From the NCBI GenBank assembly GCA_025456065.1, contig JALOLH010000005.1, positions 1 through 53,523 of the forward strand: 53,523 nucleotides of DNA, given 5' to 3'. The stretch's first letter is position 1, and each line of letters starts with the position of its first letter. This DNA comes from Candidatus Nanopelagicales bacterium. GTDB taxonomy: Bacteria; Actinomycetota; Actinomycetes; S36-B12; CAIYMF01. This document shows, piece by piece, positions 43,912-51,151 of the stretch. The translations under genes were made by a program, and so were the position numbers. The notes beneath the pieces were generated by a model. That model ran no database searches. It saw only the letters and a program-made list of their open reading frames with translations, and was not told where the DNA came from.

Positions 43912-44573
43912 ACCGCATCCTCGTCGTCGAGGACGAGCCCCGGATCGCCAGCTTCGTGGGCAAGGGGCTGCGCGCCAACGGCTTCACCCCCACCGTGGTC
44001 GGCGACGGCCCCACGGGCTACGACTACGCCATGACCGGGGAGTTCGACCTGGTCGTCCTGGACATCAACCTGCCCGGCATGGACGGCTTCGAGGTCCTGC
44101 GCCGCCTGCGCCGCGCGGGCAACGCCATCCCGGTCATCATCCTCACCGCGCGCACGTCGACCAGCGACACGGTCGCCGGCCTCGAGGGGGGTGCGGACGA
44201 CTACATGCCCAAGCCGTTCCGGTTCGAGGAGCTGCTGGCCCGGGTCCGGCTGCGGCTCCGGGCCGATCGCGCCGAGGAGTCCACCGTCCTCGCCCACGGC
44301 GACCTCGTGCTGGACCTGCGCAGCCGCCGGGCCGAGGTCGCCGGCCGCAGCGTCGACCTCTCGGCCCGGGAGTTCACGCTGGCCGAGACCTTCCTGCGCA
44401 ACCCCGGTCACGTGCTCTCGCGCGAGCAGCTGCTCAGCCACGTCTGGGGCTACGACTTCGAGCCCGGCTCCAACGTGGTCGACGTCTACGTGCGCTACCT
44501 GCGTCGCAAGCTCGGCGCCGAGCGGATCGAGACCGTCCGCGGGATGGGGTACCGCCTCACCGACCATGGATGA
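43908..44573 (+). CDS. OmpR-family response regulator
   Basis: 221 residues. Receiver: acidic pair in VVEDEPR, phospho-Asp52 in VLDINLPGMDG, switch Thr and Lys102 in DDYMPKPF. A C-terminal winged helix of the OmpR/PhoB type follows (LSAREFTLAETFLRNPGHVLSREQLLSHVWGYDFEPGSNVVDVYVRYLRRKLG). The start overlaps the HK stop (GTGA). The family usually binds tandem 10-11 bp repeats, which are found upstream of this operon, of the next gene, and of the divergent ABC operon. Confidence 0.97.
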   Translation: MNRILVVEDEPRIASFVGKGLRANGFTPTVVGDGPTGYDYAMTGEFDLVVLDINLPGMDGFEVLRRLRRAGNAIPVIILTARTSTSDTVAGLEGGADDYMPKPFRFEELLARVRLRLRADRAEESTVLAHGDLVLDLRSRRAEVAGRSVDLSAREFTLAETFLRNPGHVLSREQLLSHVWGYDFEPGSNVVDVYVRYLRRKLGAERIETVRGMGYRLTDHG

Positions 44574-44579
44574 GCGGGC

Positions 44580-44623
44580 TCTCACCGGCGTCTCCTGACC
44601 GTCTCATGCGCCTCGGGCAGGCT
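44580..44623 (+). promoter_or_regulatory. Response-regulator box B: three 11-bp repeats plus -10, for the Ser-Pro protein gene
   Basis: TCTCACCGGCG (44580), TCTCCTGACCG (44591) and TCTCATGCGCC (44602), then 5 nt and CAGGCT (44618-44623). Same unit and spacing as box A. Placed just after the regulator's stop codon, so the Ser-Pro gene can be induced apart from the operon. Confidence 0.65.
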
Positions 44624-44674
44624 CGTTGCCACGAGGGACCCACCCAGGGGTCCCACCAGCGGAAGGAGATCCCC

Positions 44675-45208
44675 ATGGGTGGGACGAGGACATGGATGGT
44701 GGTCAGCGGCGCCCTGGCGCTCGGCGCTGGGGCGCTGGGCCTGTCGGGCGAGCTGGGACCACGCTCCGGCGGCCCGGGCGTCCAGCTGACCCCGGCGGCC
44801 AGCGCGTCCGCCGTGCCGGGTGCCGGCATGGAGATGATCCTGGCCACGGCTGACGACGTGGCCAGCGCGGACGCGGCGGGCGAGTCGGCGGGCAGCCCGG
44901 AGCCGCGGGCGACGTCCGGCTCCGACAGCGCGGGCTCCCCCGCGTCGCCGAACTCCCCGAACTCCCCGGCGTCGCCGAACTCCCCGAACTCGCCGGCGTC
45001 GCCCAACTCCCCGGCGTCGCCGAACTCCCCGGCCTCCCCGGCCAGCCCCGACTCCCCGGAGCCGGTCAGCCCGGCGAGTCCGGTCCGGGTCGCCCCCGCG
45101 GGCGAGGTCGGCTCCGATCCGGACAGCCCGGTCTCGGCGGACAGCCCCGACTCCCCGGAAAGCCCCGACTCTGCGGACTCCCCGGACAGCCCCGCCTCGG
45201 CCGACTGA
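44675..45208 (+). CDS. Ser-Pro-repeat envelope protein, unknown
   Basis: 177 residues, ATG with GGAAGGAG upstream. N-terminal signal or anchor (TWMVVSGALALGAGALGLSG), then a Ser/Ala/Gly stretch, then a repetitive SPA/SPN/SPD tripeptide region at about residues 88-132, and a second Asp-rich SPD/SAD set at the C terminus. The DNA of the repeat has a 9-nt period (44937-45060). Likely surface-exposed and extended, cell-wall spacer-like; possibly O-glycosylated, which is inference. Adjacent to the two-component system and under box B. Confidence 0.8.
   Translation: MGGTRTWMVVSGALALGAGALGLSGELGPRSGGPGVQLTPAASASAVPGAGMEMILATADDVASADAAGESAGSPEPRATSGSDSAGSPASPNSPNSPASPNSPNSPASPNSPASPNSPASPASPDSPEPVSPASPVRVAPAGEVGSDPDSPVSADSPDSPESPDSADSPDSPASAD
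44937..45060 (+). repeat. 9-nt periodic tandem repeats within the Ser-Pro gene
   Basis: Repeats of CCGAACTCC/CCGGCGTCG-type 9-mers encoding SPN and SPA. Such tracts can gain or lose units by slippage, which would change protein length in-frame. Confidence 0.75.
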
Positions 45209-45217
45209 CCGAGCCAC

Positions 45218-45259
45218 CCACGGCGCCACCCACCCCCGAGCGGGCGGGTGGCGCCGTGG
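45218..45259. terminator. Convergent terminator hairpin
   Basis: CCACGGCGCCACCC (45218-45231) and GGGTGGCGCCGTGG (45246-45259): 14 perfect base pairs with a 14-nt loop, between the Ser-Pro gene and the convergent kinase gene. Confidence 0.75.
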
Positions 45260-45279
45260 TCTGGGCAGCCGTGTCCGCG

Positions 45280-46056
45280 TCAGGGTCGTCCCGGCAGCGC
45301 CAGCAGCGCGGCGCGCACCTCGGCCAGCGACAGGCGCGCAGCGGGATCGACCGCAGTCATGCCGCGGATCAGCTCGTCGAGCGCACGCGGGACGCGCCGG
45401 CGGGCCCGCAACGGACGGGGCGCGGCCACCGGCCCGAGCTCCTCGTCGTACTCGGGGCACCCGACCGGGAACGGGTCCTCGCCACTGGCGGCCTCGAGCA
45501 GCACCAGTCCCAGCCCCCAGACGTCGGTGGCCGTCGTCACGCGGGTGCGCGTGGCCTGCTCCGGTGCCAGGTACCCCGGCGTGCCTGCACGCCGGCGCCA
45601 CGGTCCGGGAGGCTGCGCCAGGGACAGGTCCATCAGCCGGACCAACCCGTCGCTGAGCGTCGCGTTGGCAGGCTTCAGGTCGGCGTGCACCAGCCCGGCG
45701 GCGTGCAGGTAGCCCAGCACCGAGACCAGTTGGCGGCCGAGCATGACGACGTCCCGTGTCGGCAGCGGGCCGGTGTCGAACAGGTGGGCGAGGGTCTGGC
45801 CGGGGAGCGTCTCGAGCACGATCGCGGGGCGGGGGAGGCGATGCACCTCGTAGCCGCGGACCAGGTGCGGGTGGGTCAGCGACCGCAGGAGCCGGCCCTC
45901 GCGCAGCAGTCGGCGCACCGCCTCGTCGGCAGCCGTCGGGCGGGCACGCTTGACGACCACGGGGCAGTCCCGCTCCAGGCTCCAGGCCTCGTACACCTCG
46001 AACGAGTGGCCGCGGTGGAGCAGCCGGACCAGGCGGTAGCCGGGCATCCGCGTCAT
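45280..46056 (-). CDS. Cytosolic Ser/Thr protein kinase coupled to an ABC exporter
   Basis: 258 residues, kinase domain only with no membrane helix or PASTA domains. ATP lysine VVVK (Lys36), catalytic loop HADLKPAN (Asp126; the HRD Arg is Ala), DLS in place of DFG (Asp143), GTPGYLAPE, and DVWGLGLVLLEAASGEDPF. The glycine-rich loop is degenerate. Likely active but an atypical, non-RD-type kinase. Its ATG overlaps the exporter stop (ATGA), so the two are translationally coupled; the exporter or its ATPase domain is a natural substrate candidate. Confidence 0.88.
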   Translation of the reverse strand: MTRMPGYRLVRLLHRGHSFEVYEAWSLERDCPVVVKRARPTAADEAVRRLLREGRLLRSLTHPHLVRGYEVHRLPRPAIVLETLPGQTLAHLFDTGPLPTRDVVMLGRQLVSVLGYLHAAGLVHADLKPANATLSDGLVRLMDLSLAQPPGPWRRRAGTPGYLAPEQATRTRVTTATDVWGLGLVLLEAASGEDPFPVGCPEYDEELGPVAAPRPLRARRRVPRALDELIRGMTAVDPAARLSLAEVRAALLALPGRP

Positions 46057-47957
46057 CGTGCCCCCGCCAGCGCCGGTGGTCGGTCGTCGGGCACCCCGCT
46101 GCCTGCCCCCGCGACCCCTGTGTCACGGCTGGCCGGCGTCGCCGGCTCGGTCCCGGGCGGCCGCTCGCGTCCCGGCCCGGGCTGGCCGGGGTCGGCGAGG
46201 TCCACGACCCGGTCCGCGGCGTCCAGGACGACCGGGTCGTGGCTGGCCACCACGACGGACCGGGTCCGCGCCAGCTCGCGCAGCGTGGCGACCAGCCGGG
46301 CCGCGTCCCGGCCGTCGAGCCCCGTCGTCGGCTCGTCGAGGAGCAGCACGGGCGCCCCGCCCAGCAGCGTCCGCGCCAGGGCGACGCGTTGGCGCTGCCC
46401 GCCGCTGAGGGTGCGGCCGTGCCGGCCCAGCGGTGCGTCCAGGCCCTGCGGCAGGTCGGCGACGACGTCCGCGGCGCCCGCCTCGCGCAGCGCCGCCCAC
46501 AGGGCCGCGTCGTCGGCACCAGGCCGGGCCAGCCACAGGTTCTCCCGGACCGTGGCGTCGAGGACGGGCGCCTCCTGCAGCAGGAAGCCGATCGCGTCGC
46601 GCGTCGTCCGCAGCGCGAGGTCGCGCAGGTCGACCCCGTCGAGCAGGACCTGGCCGACGTCCGGGTCGGCCAGCCTGCCCAGCAGGCGCAGCACGGTCGA
46701 CTTGCCCGACCCGCTGGGTCCGGCCAGGGCGACGAGCGAGCCGGGTTCGACCAGCAGGTGGAAGTCGGTCACCACCGGGCATCCCGGTCGGTAGGCGTAC
46801 CCGACGCCGCGCGCCTGCAGCCGGCCCGCGACCGGATCGAGCGGGACGGGGTCGGGGCGCTCGGCCAGGCCCAGGGGCAGGTCCAGCACCTCCAGCACCC
46901 GTTCGGCACCCGCGGTGGCGGCCACCACCTCCACACCCAGGTCGCCCAGCGTGCGGACCGGGCGGTAGAGCTGGGCCAGATAGGTCAGGAAGACCAGCAG
47001 CTGGCCCAGGGTGAGCCGGTCCCCAGCCAGGGCCCACGTACCCAGGGCGAGCACGGCCAGCATGGCGACCAGCTCCACCAGGTCGAGCACCAGCGGGTAG
47101 ACGGCGCGCACGCGTGCCGCGGCCAGCTCGGCAGCGACGATCGCGCGGCCCTCACGATCGAAGCGCTCCTGCTCGTCGCGCTCGCGACCGTGGAGCTGCA
47201 CGAGGCTGAGGGCCCCGATGCTCTGCTCGGCCACCGAGGCCATCGAGCCCGCGCGGCGGCGCTTCTCGCGCGACGCCTCCTTGAGTCGCCGGCCGAACCG
47301 GCGGGCGGACCACCACAGCACCGGGGCGACGACCAGCGCCAGCAGGGCGAGCTGCCAGTCCAGGACCAGCAGGGCACCGGTGAAGAGCACGATCCGGGCC
47401 AGGGCGCCCACCCCGTCCACGGCGACGGAGAGCAGCAGCGCCTCGATGCTGCGGGCATCGGTGGTCACCCGCGTCAGGAGGTCCCCGGCCCGGGTGCCGT
47501 CGACCAGCGTCGCTGGTGCAGCGTGGATGCGGGTCAGCATGGACCGACGGACCTCGAGCGTGATGCCCGAGCCCACCCACGTGGAGACGTACTGGTCGAC
47601 CCATCCGAGCAGGCCGCTGGTCAGCGACAGGAGCAGGTAGGCCACGGCCAGCCCGATCAGCGGGGCCAGGGACCGGGGCACGAGGACGTCGTCGACCACG
47701 CGCTGGAACAGCCAGATCTCCACGGCCTCCACCGCGGGCAGGGCCGCGGCCACGACGAGCAGCGCGACGATGCCCACGCGGTGCGGCCGGAGCATCGGCC
47801 GGAACCGGCGCAGCGCCTGCCCCAGGGAGATCCGCCGCGCGGCCGGGACGAGCCCGTCGCCCTCCACGCCGGGCCGCAGGAAGGCCGCGATCCGGGGGCG
47901 GACACGGCGCAGGGGTCCCGGCCGGTGGCCGGGACCCCTCGTGCGCCTGCGCCGCAT
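46053..47957 (-). CDS. ABC exporter, fused membrane and ATPase domains
   Basis: 634 residues from ATG 47957, or 604 from GTG 47867; the upstream part holds a strong hairpin and no clear ribosome site, so the start is uncertain. Six-helix export domain, then the ATPase: Walker A ALAGPSGSGKSTVLRLLG, Q-loop LLQEAPVLD, signature TLSGGQRQRVALARTLL, Walker B VLLLDEPTTGLD, switch His in VASHDPVVL. It may export lipids, peptides or drugs; a homodimer or heterodimer partner is needed. No second half-transporter is nearby. Coupled to the kinase gene. Confidence 0.9.
   Translation of the reverse strand: MRRRRTRGPGHRPGPLRRVRPRIAAFLRPGVEGDGLVPAARRISLGQALRRFRPMLRPHRVGIVALLVVAAALPAVEAVEIWLFQRVVDDVLVPRSLAPLIGLAVAYLLLSLTSGLLGWVDQYVSTWVGSGITLEVRRSMLTRIHAAPATLVDGTRAGDLLTRVTTDARSIEALLLSVAVDGVGALARIVLFTGALLVLDWQLALLALVVAPVLWWSARRFGRRLKEASREKRRRAGSMASVAEQSIGALSLVQLHGRERDEQERFDREGRAIVAAELAAARVRAVYPLVLDLVELVAMLAVLALGTWALAGDRLTLGQLLVFLTYLAQLYRPVRTLGDLGVEVVAATAGAERVLEVLDLPLGLAERPDPVPLDPVAGRLQARGVGYAYRPGCPVVTDFHLLVEPGSLVALAGPSGSGKSTVLRLLGRLADPDVGQVLLDGVDLRDLALRTTRDAIGFLLQEAPVLDATVRENLWLARPGADDAALWAALREAGAADVVADLPQGLDAPLGRHGRTLSGGQRQRVALARTLLGGAPVLLLDEPTTGLDGRDAARLVATLRELARTRSVVVASHDPVVLDAADRVVDLADPGQPGPGRERPPGTEPATPASRDTGVAGAGSGVPDDRPPALAGAR
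47911..47939 (-). terminator. 13-bp hairpin between the small basic gene and the exporter
   Basis: AGGGGTCCCGGCC (47911-47923), 3-nt loop GGT, GGCCGGGACCCCT (47927-47939). It lies in the 5' coding part of the exporter if ATG 47957 is used, and after the small basic gene. It may terminate or attenuate the message. Confidence 0.5.
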
Positions 47958-47968
47958 CGGCGACCGGT

Positions 47969-48103
47969 TCAGCTCGACGAGCTGCGCCGGGCGCGACGGG
48001 TGCGGCGCTTGCGGCGACGCCGCGGTCGCGAGCTGTCCGAGCTCGCGTTCTTCGCCCGTCGCCGGGCGGGGGTCAGTGCGCGGACCAGGCCAGAACGTGC
48101 CAT
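47969..48103 (-). CDS. Small very basic protein, unknown
   Basis: 44 residues, ATG with GGAGG 6 nt upstream. It runs MARSGLVRALTPARRRAKNA, then an RPRRRRKRRTRRARR tract and an SSSS tail. Almost half Arg/Lys. It could bind RNA or DNA or the ribosome, or be a leader peptide. It is the first gene under box C. I find no match to bL34, bL36 or bL37. Confidence 0.55.
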   Translation of the reverse strand: MARSGLVRALTPARRRAKNASSDSSRPRRRRKRRTRRARRSSSS

Positions 48104-48148
48104 CGGGAACCTCCTCGATCGGCCGGAGCGGGTCGTCCGGTGCAAGGG

Positions 48149-48192
48149 ATCGTGGCCGGGCCCGATGACACCAGGGTGAGCCCTGCATGAGG
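48149..48192 (-). promoter_or_regulatory. Response-regulator box C: three 11-bp repeats plus -10, for the small protein/ABC/kinase operon
   Basis: On the minus strand: CCTCATGCAGG (48192-48182), GCTCACCCTGG (48181-48171) and TGTCATCGGGC (48170-48160), then 5 nt and CACGAT (48154-48149). Same unit and spacing as boxes A and B. The start would be near 48142, about 40 nt before the small basic gene. An adjacent inverted pair GCATGAG/CTCATGC (48185-48204) overlaps it. Confidence 0.6.
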
Positions 48193-48355
48193 GCCCTCTC
48201 ATGCGCGCGCACGGCGGTCGCCGTACCGGCGCCGTGGATCCGCGACGGATCCGGGACGGTGGTCCCCGTGCGCCTCACCGGGGTTGTCGGCGGGCTGGGG
48301 TTCAATGGCGACCAGCACCCCGGCAGGGTCGAGTCGGGGAGCGGAAGGAACCGTC

Positions 48356-50182
48356 GTGTCCGGGACTCTCACCCGACAGCGCCGAGCCGCCCGGGCCCCG
48401 GCGCTGCCCCACCTGGTGGGGCTCGACGGGGTGCGCGCCGTCGCGGTGATCGCCGTGGTGCTCTACCACGCCGACGTCGCGTGGCTCCCCGGTGGCTTCC
48501 TGGGAGTCGACGTCTTCTTCGTGCTCTCGGGGTTCCTGATCACGTCCCTGCTGCTCGTCGAGCTCGATCGGACCGGTCGGCTCGACTTCCGCCAGTTCTA
48601 CCTGCGGCGGGCCCGGCGCCTGCTCCCCGCGCTGTTCGCGATGCTCGCCGTGACCGCCCTGCTCGTGGCGACCATCGCCTACGACGCGGCGGCCGCCTTC
48701 CGCCGCGACCTGCCGGGCGCGTTGCTCTACTACTCGAACTGGCTGGCGATCATCACCGACACGTCCTACTTCGAGTTCGTCGGCCGCCCGCCCATGCTCA
48801 AGCACCTGTGGTCGCTCGCGGTGGAGGAGCAGTTCTACCTGCTCTGGCCGGCGGTGGTGCTGCTCCTGCACCGTTGGCGGGGCGCCCGCGCGGTGGGCTG
48901 GGTTGCCCTCGGCGGGGCGCTGCTGTCCACCGTGGCCATGGCGATCGGGTCGATCGCGGCCGACATGCCGGGCGCGAACGACCCGAGCCGGCTGTACTTC
49001 GGCACCGACACCCATGCGATGGGCGTCCTGATCGGTGCGGCCCTGGCCGTGGTGTGGCGACCGGGGCGCACCTCGCCGGTGCTGGCACCGCAGGCCCGGG
49101 CGGTCATCAGCGGTGCCGGCGTGGCCGGACTCGCCCTGCTGGTGCTGTGCTTCACCAGGATCGGCGAGTACGCCACCTTCCTGTACCGCGGAGGCTTCCT
49201 CGTCGTCGCCGTGCTCAGTGCGCTCGTCGTGGCGGCCGCCGCTCATCGGGGCGTGCCGTTCGGTCGCTGGATCGGTGTCGGGCCGATGCGCTGGATCGGC
49301 GAGCGGTCGTACGGCATCTACCTGTGGCACTGGCCGCTGTTCCTGGTCACCCGCCCCGGGGTCGACCTGCCGTTCGAGGGCCTGCCGGCCCTCCTGCTGC
49401 GGATCGGGCTCCTGCTCGGCGTCGCCGAGCTCAGCTACCGGTACCTCGAGATGCCGGTGCGCCGGGGGGCCCTGGGCCGGGCGTGGCAGCGGCTGCGCGC
49501 GGAGGGACTGCCCGAGCCGAGCACCAGGATGGCGATCGGGGCAGCCGCGGTCGCCGCCGTCGTGGTGTTCACGGGGGTGCGCATCGCGGTGGCGCCCCAG
49601 GCTGCTGCGGTCGGCGGCTGGGACACCGCCGTGCTCGCGGCCGAGCCGCCGAAGGCGCCGTTGGAGGAGGACTTCGCCCGGATGCTCGCTGCGGAGGGCC
49701 TGGACCCGCGTCCCCGCGTCACCGCGTTCGGGGACTCCGTGCTGCTCGGGGCGTCGCCTGCCCTCGAGGACACCTTCAACCTGGACCTCAACGCCCGGGT
49801 GGGGGAGCAGGCGGACGACCAGCTCGCGGCCATCAGCCGGGCGGCCCAGTGGGGGGACCTGCGGGAGCGGGTGCTGCTGCACGTGGGCAGCAACGGGGTC
49901 ATCACCGAGGAGCAGCTGCGCGGCATGCTGGCGCAGCTGGCGGACGTCGAGCGGGTGGCGCTGGTCAACGTGCGCGTGCCGCGCCGCTGGATGGCCCCGA
50001 ACAACGCCCTGTTCGAGCGCGTCGCGCCGGACCACCCGAACGTCGTGCTGGTCGACTTCGCCGGGGCCGCGGCGGGGCACCGCGACTGGTTCGTCGACGA
50101 TGGTGTGCACCTGACCGGGAAGGGTGCCCGGGAGTACACCGAGCTGATCGCGGCGGCACTCGGCGTGGAGGCGGCCGAGTAG
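48356..50182 (+). CDS. OatA-like acyltransferase: acyltransferase_3 membrane domain and SGNH domain
   Basis: 608 residues from GTG 48356, with GGAAGG upstream; ATG 48305 is the alternative. The membrane part begins HLVGLDGVRAVAVIAVVLYHADVAWLPGGFLGVDVFFVLSGFLIT with the acyltransferase_3 His and R-x-x-R-R-L-L-P motifs, and about 11 helices follow. After a last helix comes the SGNH hydrolase domain: FGDSVLLGASPAL, VGSNG, and the catalytic DGVHLTGKG. The family O-acetylates peptidoglycan or surface polysaccharide. Divergent from box C. Confidence 0.92.
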   Translation: MSGTLTRQRRAARAPALPHLVGLDGVRAVAVIAVVLYHADVAWLPGGFLGVDVFFVLSGFLITSLLLVELDRTGRLDFRQFYLRRARRLLPALFAMLAVTALLVATIAYDAAAAFRRDLPGALLYYSNWLAIITDTSYFEFVGRPPMLKHLWSLAVEEQFYLLWPAVVLLLHRWRGARAVGWVALGGALLSTVAMAIGSIAADMPGANDPSRLYFGTDTHAMGVLIGAALAVVWRPGRTSPVLAPQARAVISGAGVAGLALLVLCFTRIGEYATFLYRGGFLVVAVLSALVVAAAAHRGVPFGRWIGVGPMRWIGERSYGIYLWHWPLFLVTRPGVDLPFEGLPALLLRIGLLLGVAELSYRYLEMPVRRGALGRAWQRLRAEGLPEPSTRMAIGAAAVAAVVVFTGVRIAVAPQAAAVGGWDTAVLAAEPPKAPLEEDFARMLAAEGLDPRPRVTAFGDSVLLGASPALEDTFNLDLNARVGEQADDQLAAISRAAQWGDLRERVLLHVGSNGVITEEQLRGMLAQLADVERVALVNVRVPRRWMAPNNALFERVAPDHPNVVLVDFAGAAAGHRDWFVDDGVHLTGKGAREYTELIAAALGVEAAE

Positions 50183-50193
50183 GTCCAGCGATT

Positions 50194-50221
50194 TTGGTGG
50201 CGGGAGGCCGCCCGGTAGACT
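50194..50221 (+). promoter_or_regulatory. tRNA-Leu promoter TTGGTG-N16-TAGACT
   Basis: TTGGTG at 50194-50199 and TAGACT at 50216-50221, 45 nt before the tRNA 5' end. Confidence 0.5.
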
Positions 50222-50265
50222 TCGCCGCGCTGTCCGGCCGTTCGGCTCCTCGAACCGCCCGGCTG

Positions 50266-50349
50266 GCGCGAGTGGCGGAATAGGCAGACGCGCACGGTTC
50301 AGGTCCGTGTGCCCGTAAGGGCGTGGGGGTTCAACTCCCCCCTCGCGCA
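50266..50349 (+). tRNA. tRNA-Leu (anticodon CAG)
   Basis: 84 nt, type II with long variable arm (GCCCGTAAGGGC). Acceptor GCGCGAG pairs with CTCGCGC, discriminator A. Anticodon loop TTCAGGT. No encoded CCA. Confidence 0.95.
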
Positions 50350-50355
50350 CGACCG

Positions 50356-50389
50356 AGGCCCCCCATCCGGATCGCCGGTTGGGGGGCCT
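50356..50389 (+). terminator. tRNA-Leu terminator hairpin
   Basis: AGGCCCCCCA pairs with TGGGGGGCCT, with an inner CCGG/CCGG pairing, followed by TTGT. It lies 7 nt after the tRNA. Confidence 0.75.
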
Positions 50390-50413
50390 TGTCGTGGTCA
50401 CGGGGCCGGCGGG

Positions 50414-51028
50414 TCAGTACCAGCCGGTGCGCTGCGAGTGCGCCCAGGCGTTGCTGGGGTTGCCGTACCGGCCGGCGATGTAGTCCAGGCCCCAGGCGAT
50501 CTGGGTGCGCGGGTTGGTGGCCCAGTCGCTGCCGTGGCTGGCCATCTTCGACCCGGGCAGCGCCTGCGGGATGCCGTGCGCCCCGCTGCTGCCGTTGTGC
50601 GCCCGCTGGCTCCAGCCGGACTCCTTCTGCCAGAGCCTCCCCAGGTCCGAGCACTGACCGGCCGACCAGCCGCGGGCGGCGCACATCTGCATGCCCAGGG
50701 CCCGGTTGGCCGAGGGGGAGCCGCCCTGGGCGGCACGGGCGCGGGCGGCCCGCTGGGCTGCGCGGCGGCGCTCCTCCGCCTGCGCCCGCCGCTTGGCCTC
50801 GGCCTTGCGCTTGGCCTCGCGCTTGCGCTTGGCCTCGGCGCGCCGCTCCGCCTCGTTGCGCTGGACGTTGGCGGCGCTGGCGGAGGCCTGCTCGGCGTCG
50901 ACCTGCCGGGACGCCTCCCACGCCGGGGGCAGGGCGGCCGGGGTGACGTCGCGGTGCACCACGGTGGGCACCGCGATGATGGCAGCAGCCGTGACGGCGA
51001 GACCGAGCTGCAGGGTCGGGCGGCGCAT
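50414..51028 (-). CDS. Secreted lytic transglycosylase with charged coiled coil
   Basis: 204 residues, ATG with GGAG upstream. N-terminal signal or anchor (TLQLGLAVTAAAIIAVPTVV), then a highly charged Arg/Lys/Glu/Ala helix at about residues 58-100, then a short SLT-type domain: LGRLWQKESGWSQRAHNG with the catalytic Glu, GIPQALPGSKM, and a C terminus ending QRTGWY. This matches the actinobacterial transglycosylase group often ending TGWY. It would trim peptidoglycan. Confidence 0.88.
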   Translation of the reverse strand: MRRPTLQLGLAVTAAAIIAVPTVVHRDVTPAALPPAWEASRQVDAEQASASAANVQRNEAERRAEAKRKREAKRKAEAKRRAQAEERRRAAQRAARARAAQGGSPSANRALGMQMCAARGWSAGQCSDLGRLWQKESGWSQRAHNGSSGAHGIPQALPGSKMASHGSDWATNPRTQIAWGLDYIAGRYGNPSNAWAHSQRTGWY

Positions 51029-51151
51029 GGGAGCTCCACGGGGGTTCGGGTGCGGTACCGACGGCCGATACCCCCCTGCCCGTCCCGCCATGCGCGCAGG
51101 TGAGCCACCTCACACGCGCACCACGACCGGCGTCCCGGTGCGCCGCGGGCG

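Noticed and set aside
44937-45060. Possible CRISPR-like repeat array
   Set aside because: Repeats are 9-nt in-frame codon repeats (Ser-Pro-Ala/Asn) with no spacers.
51095-51125. GTGAG-CTCAC dyad upstream of the transglycosylase gene as a fourth regulon box
   Set aside because: It lacks the contiguous 11-bp units and the 5-nt spaced -10.
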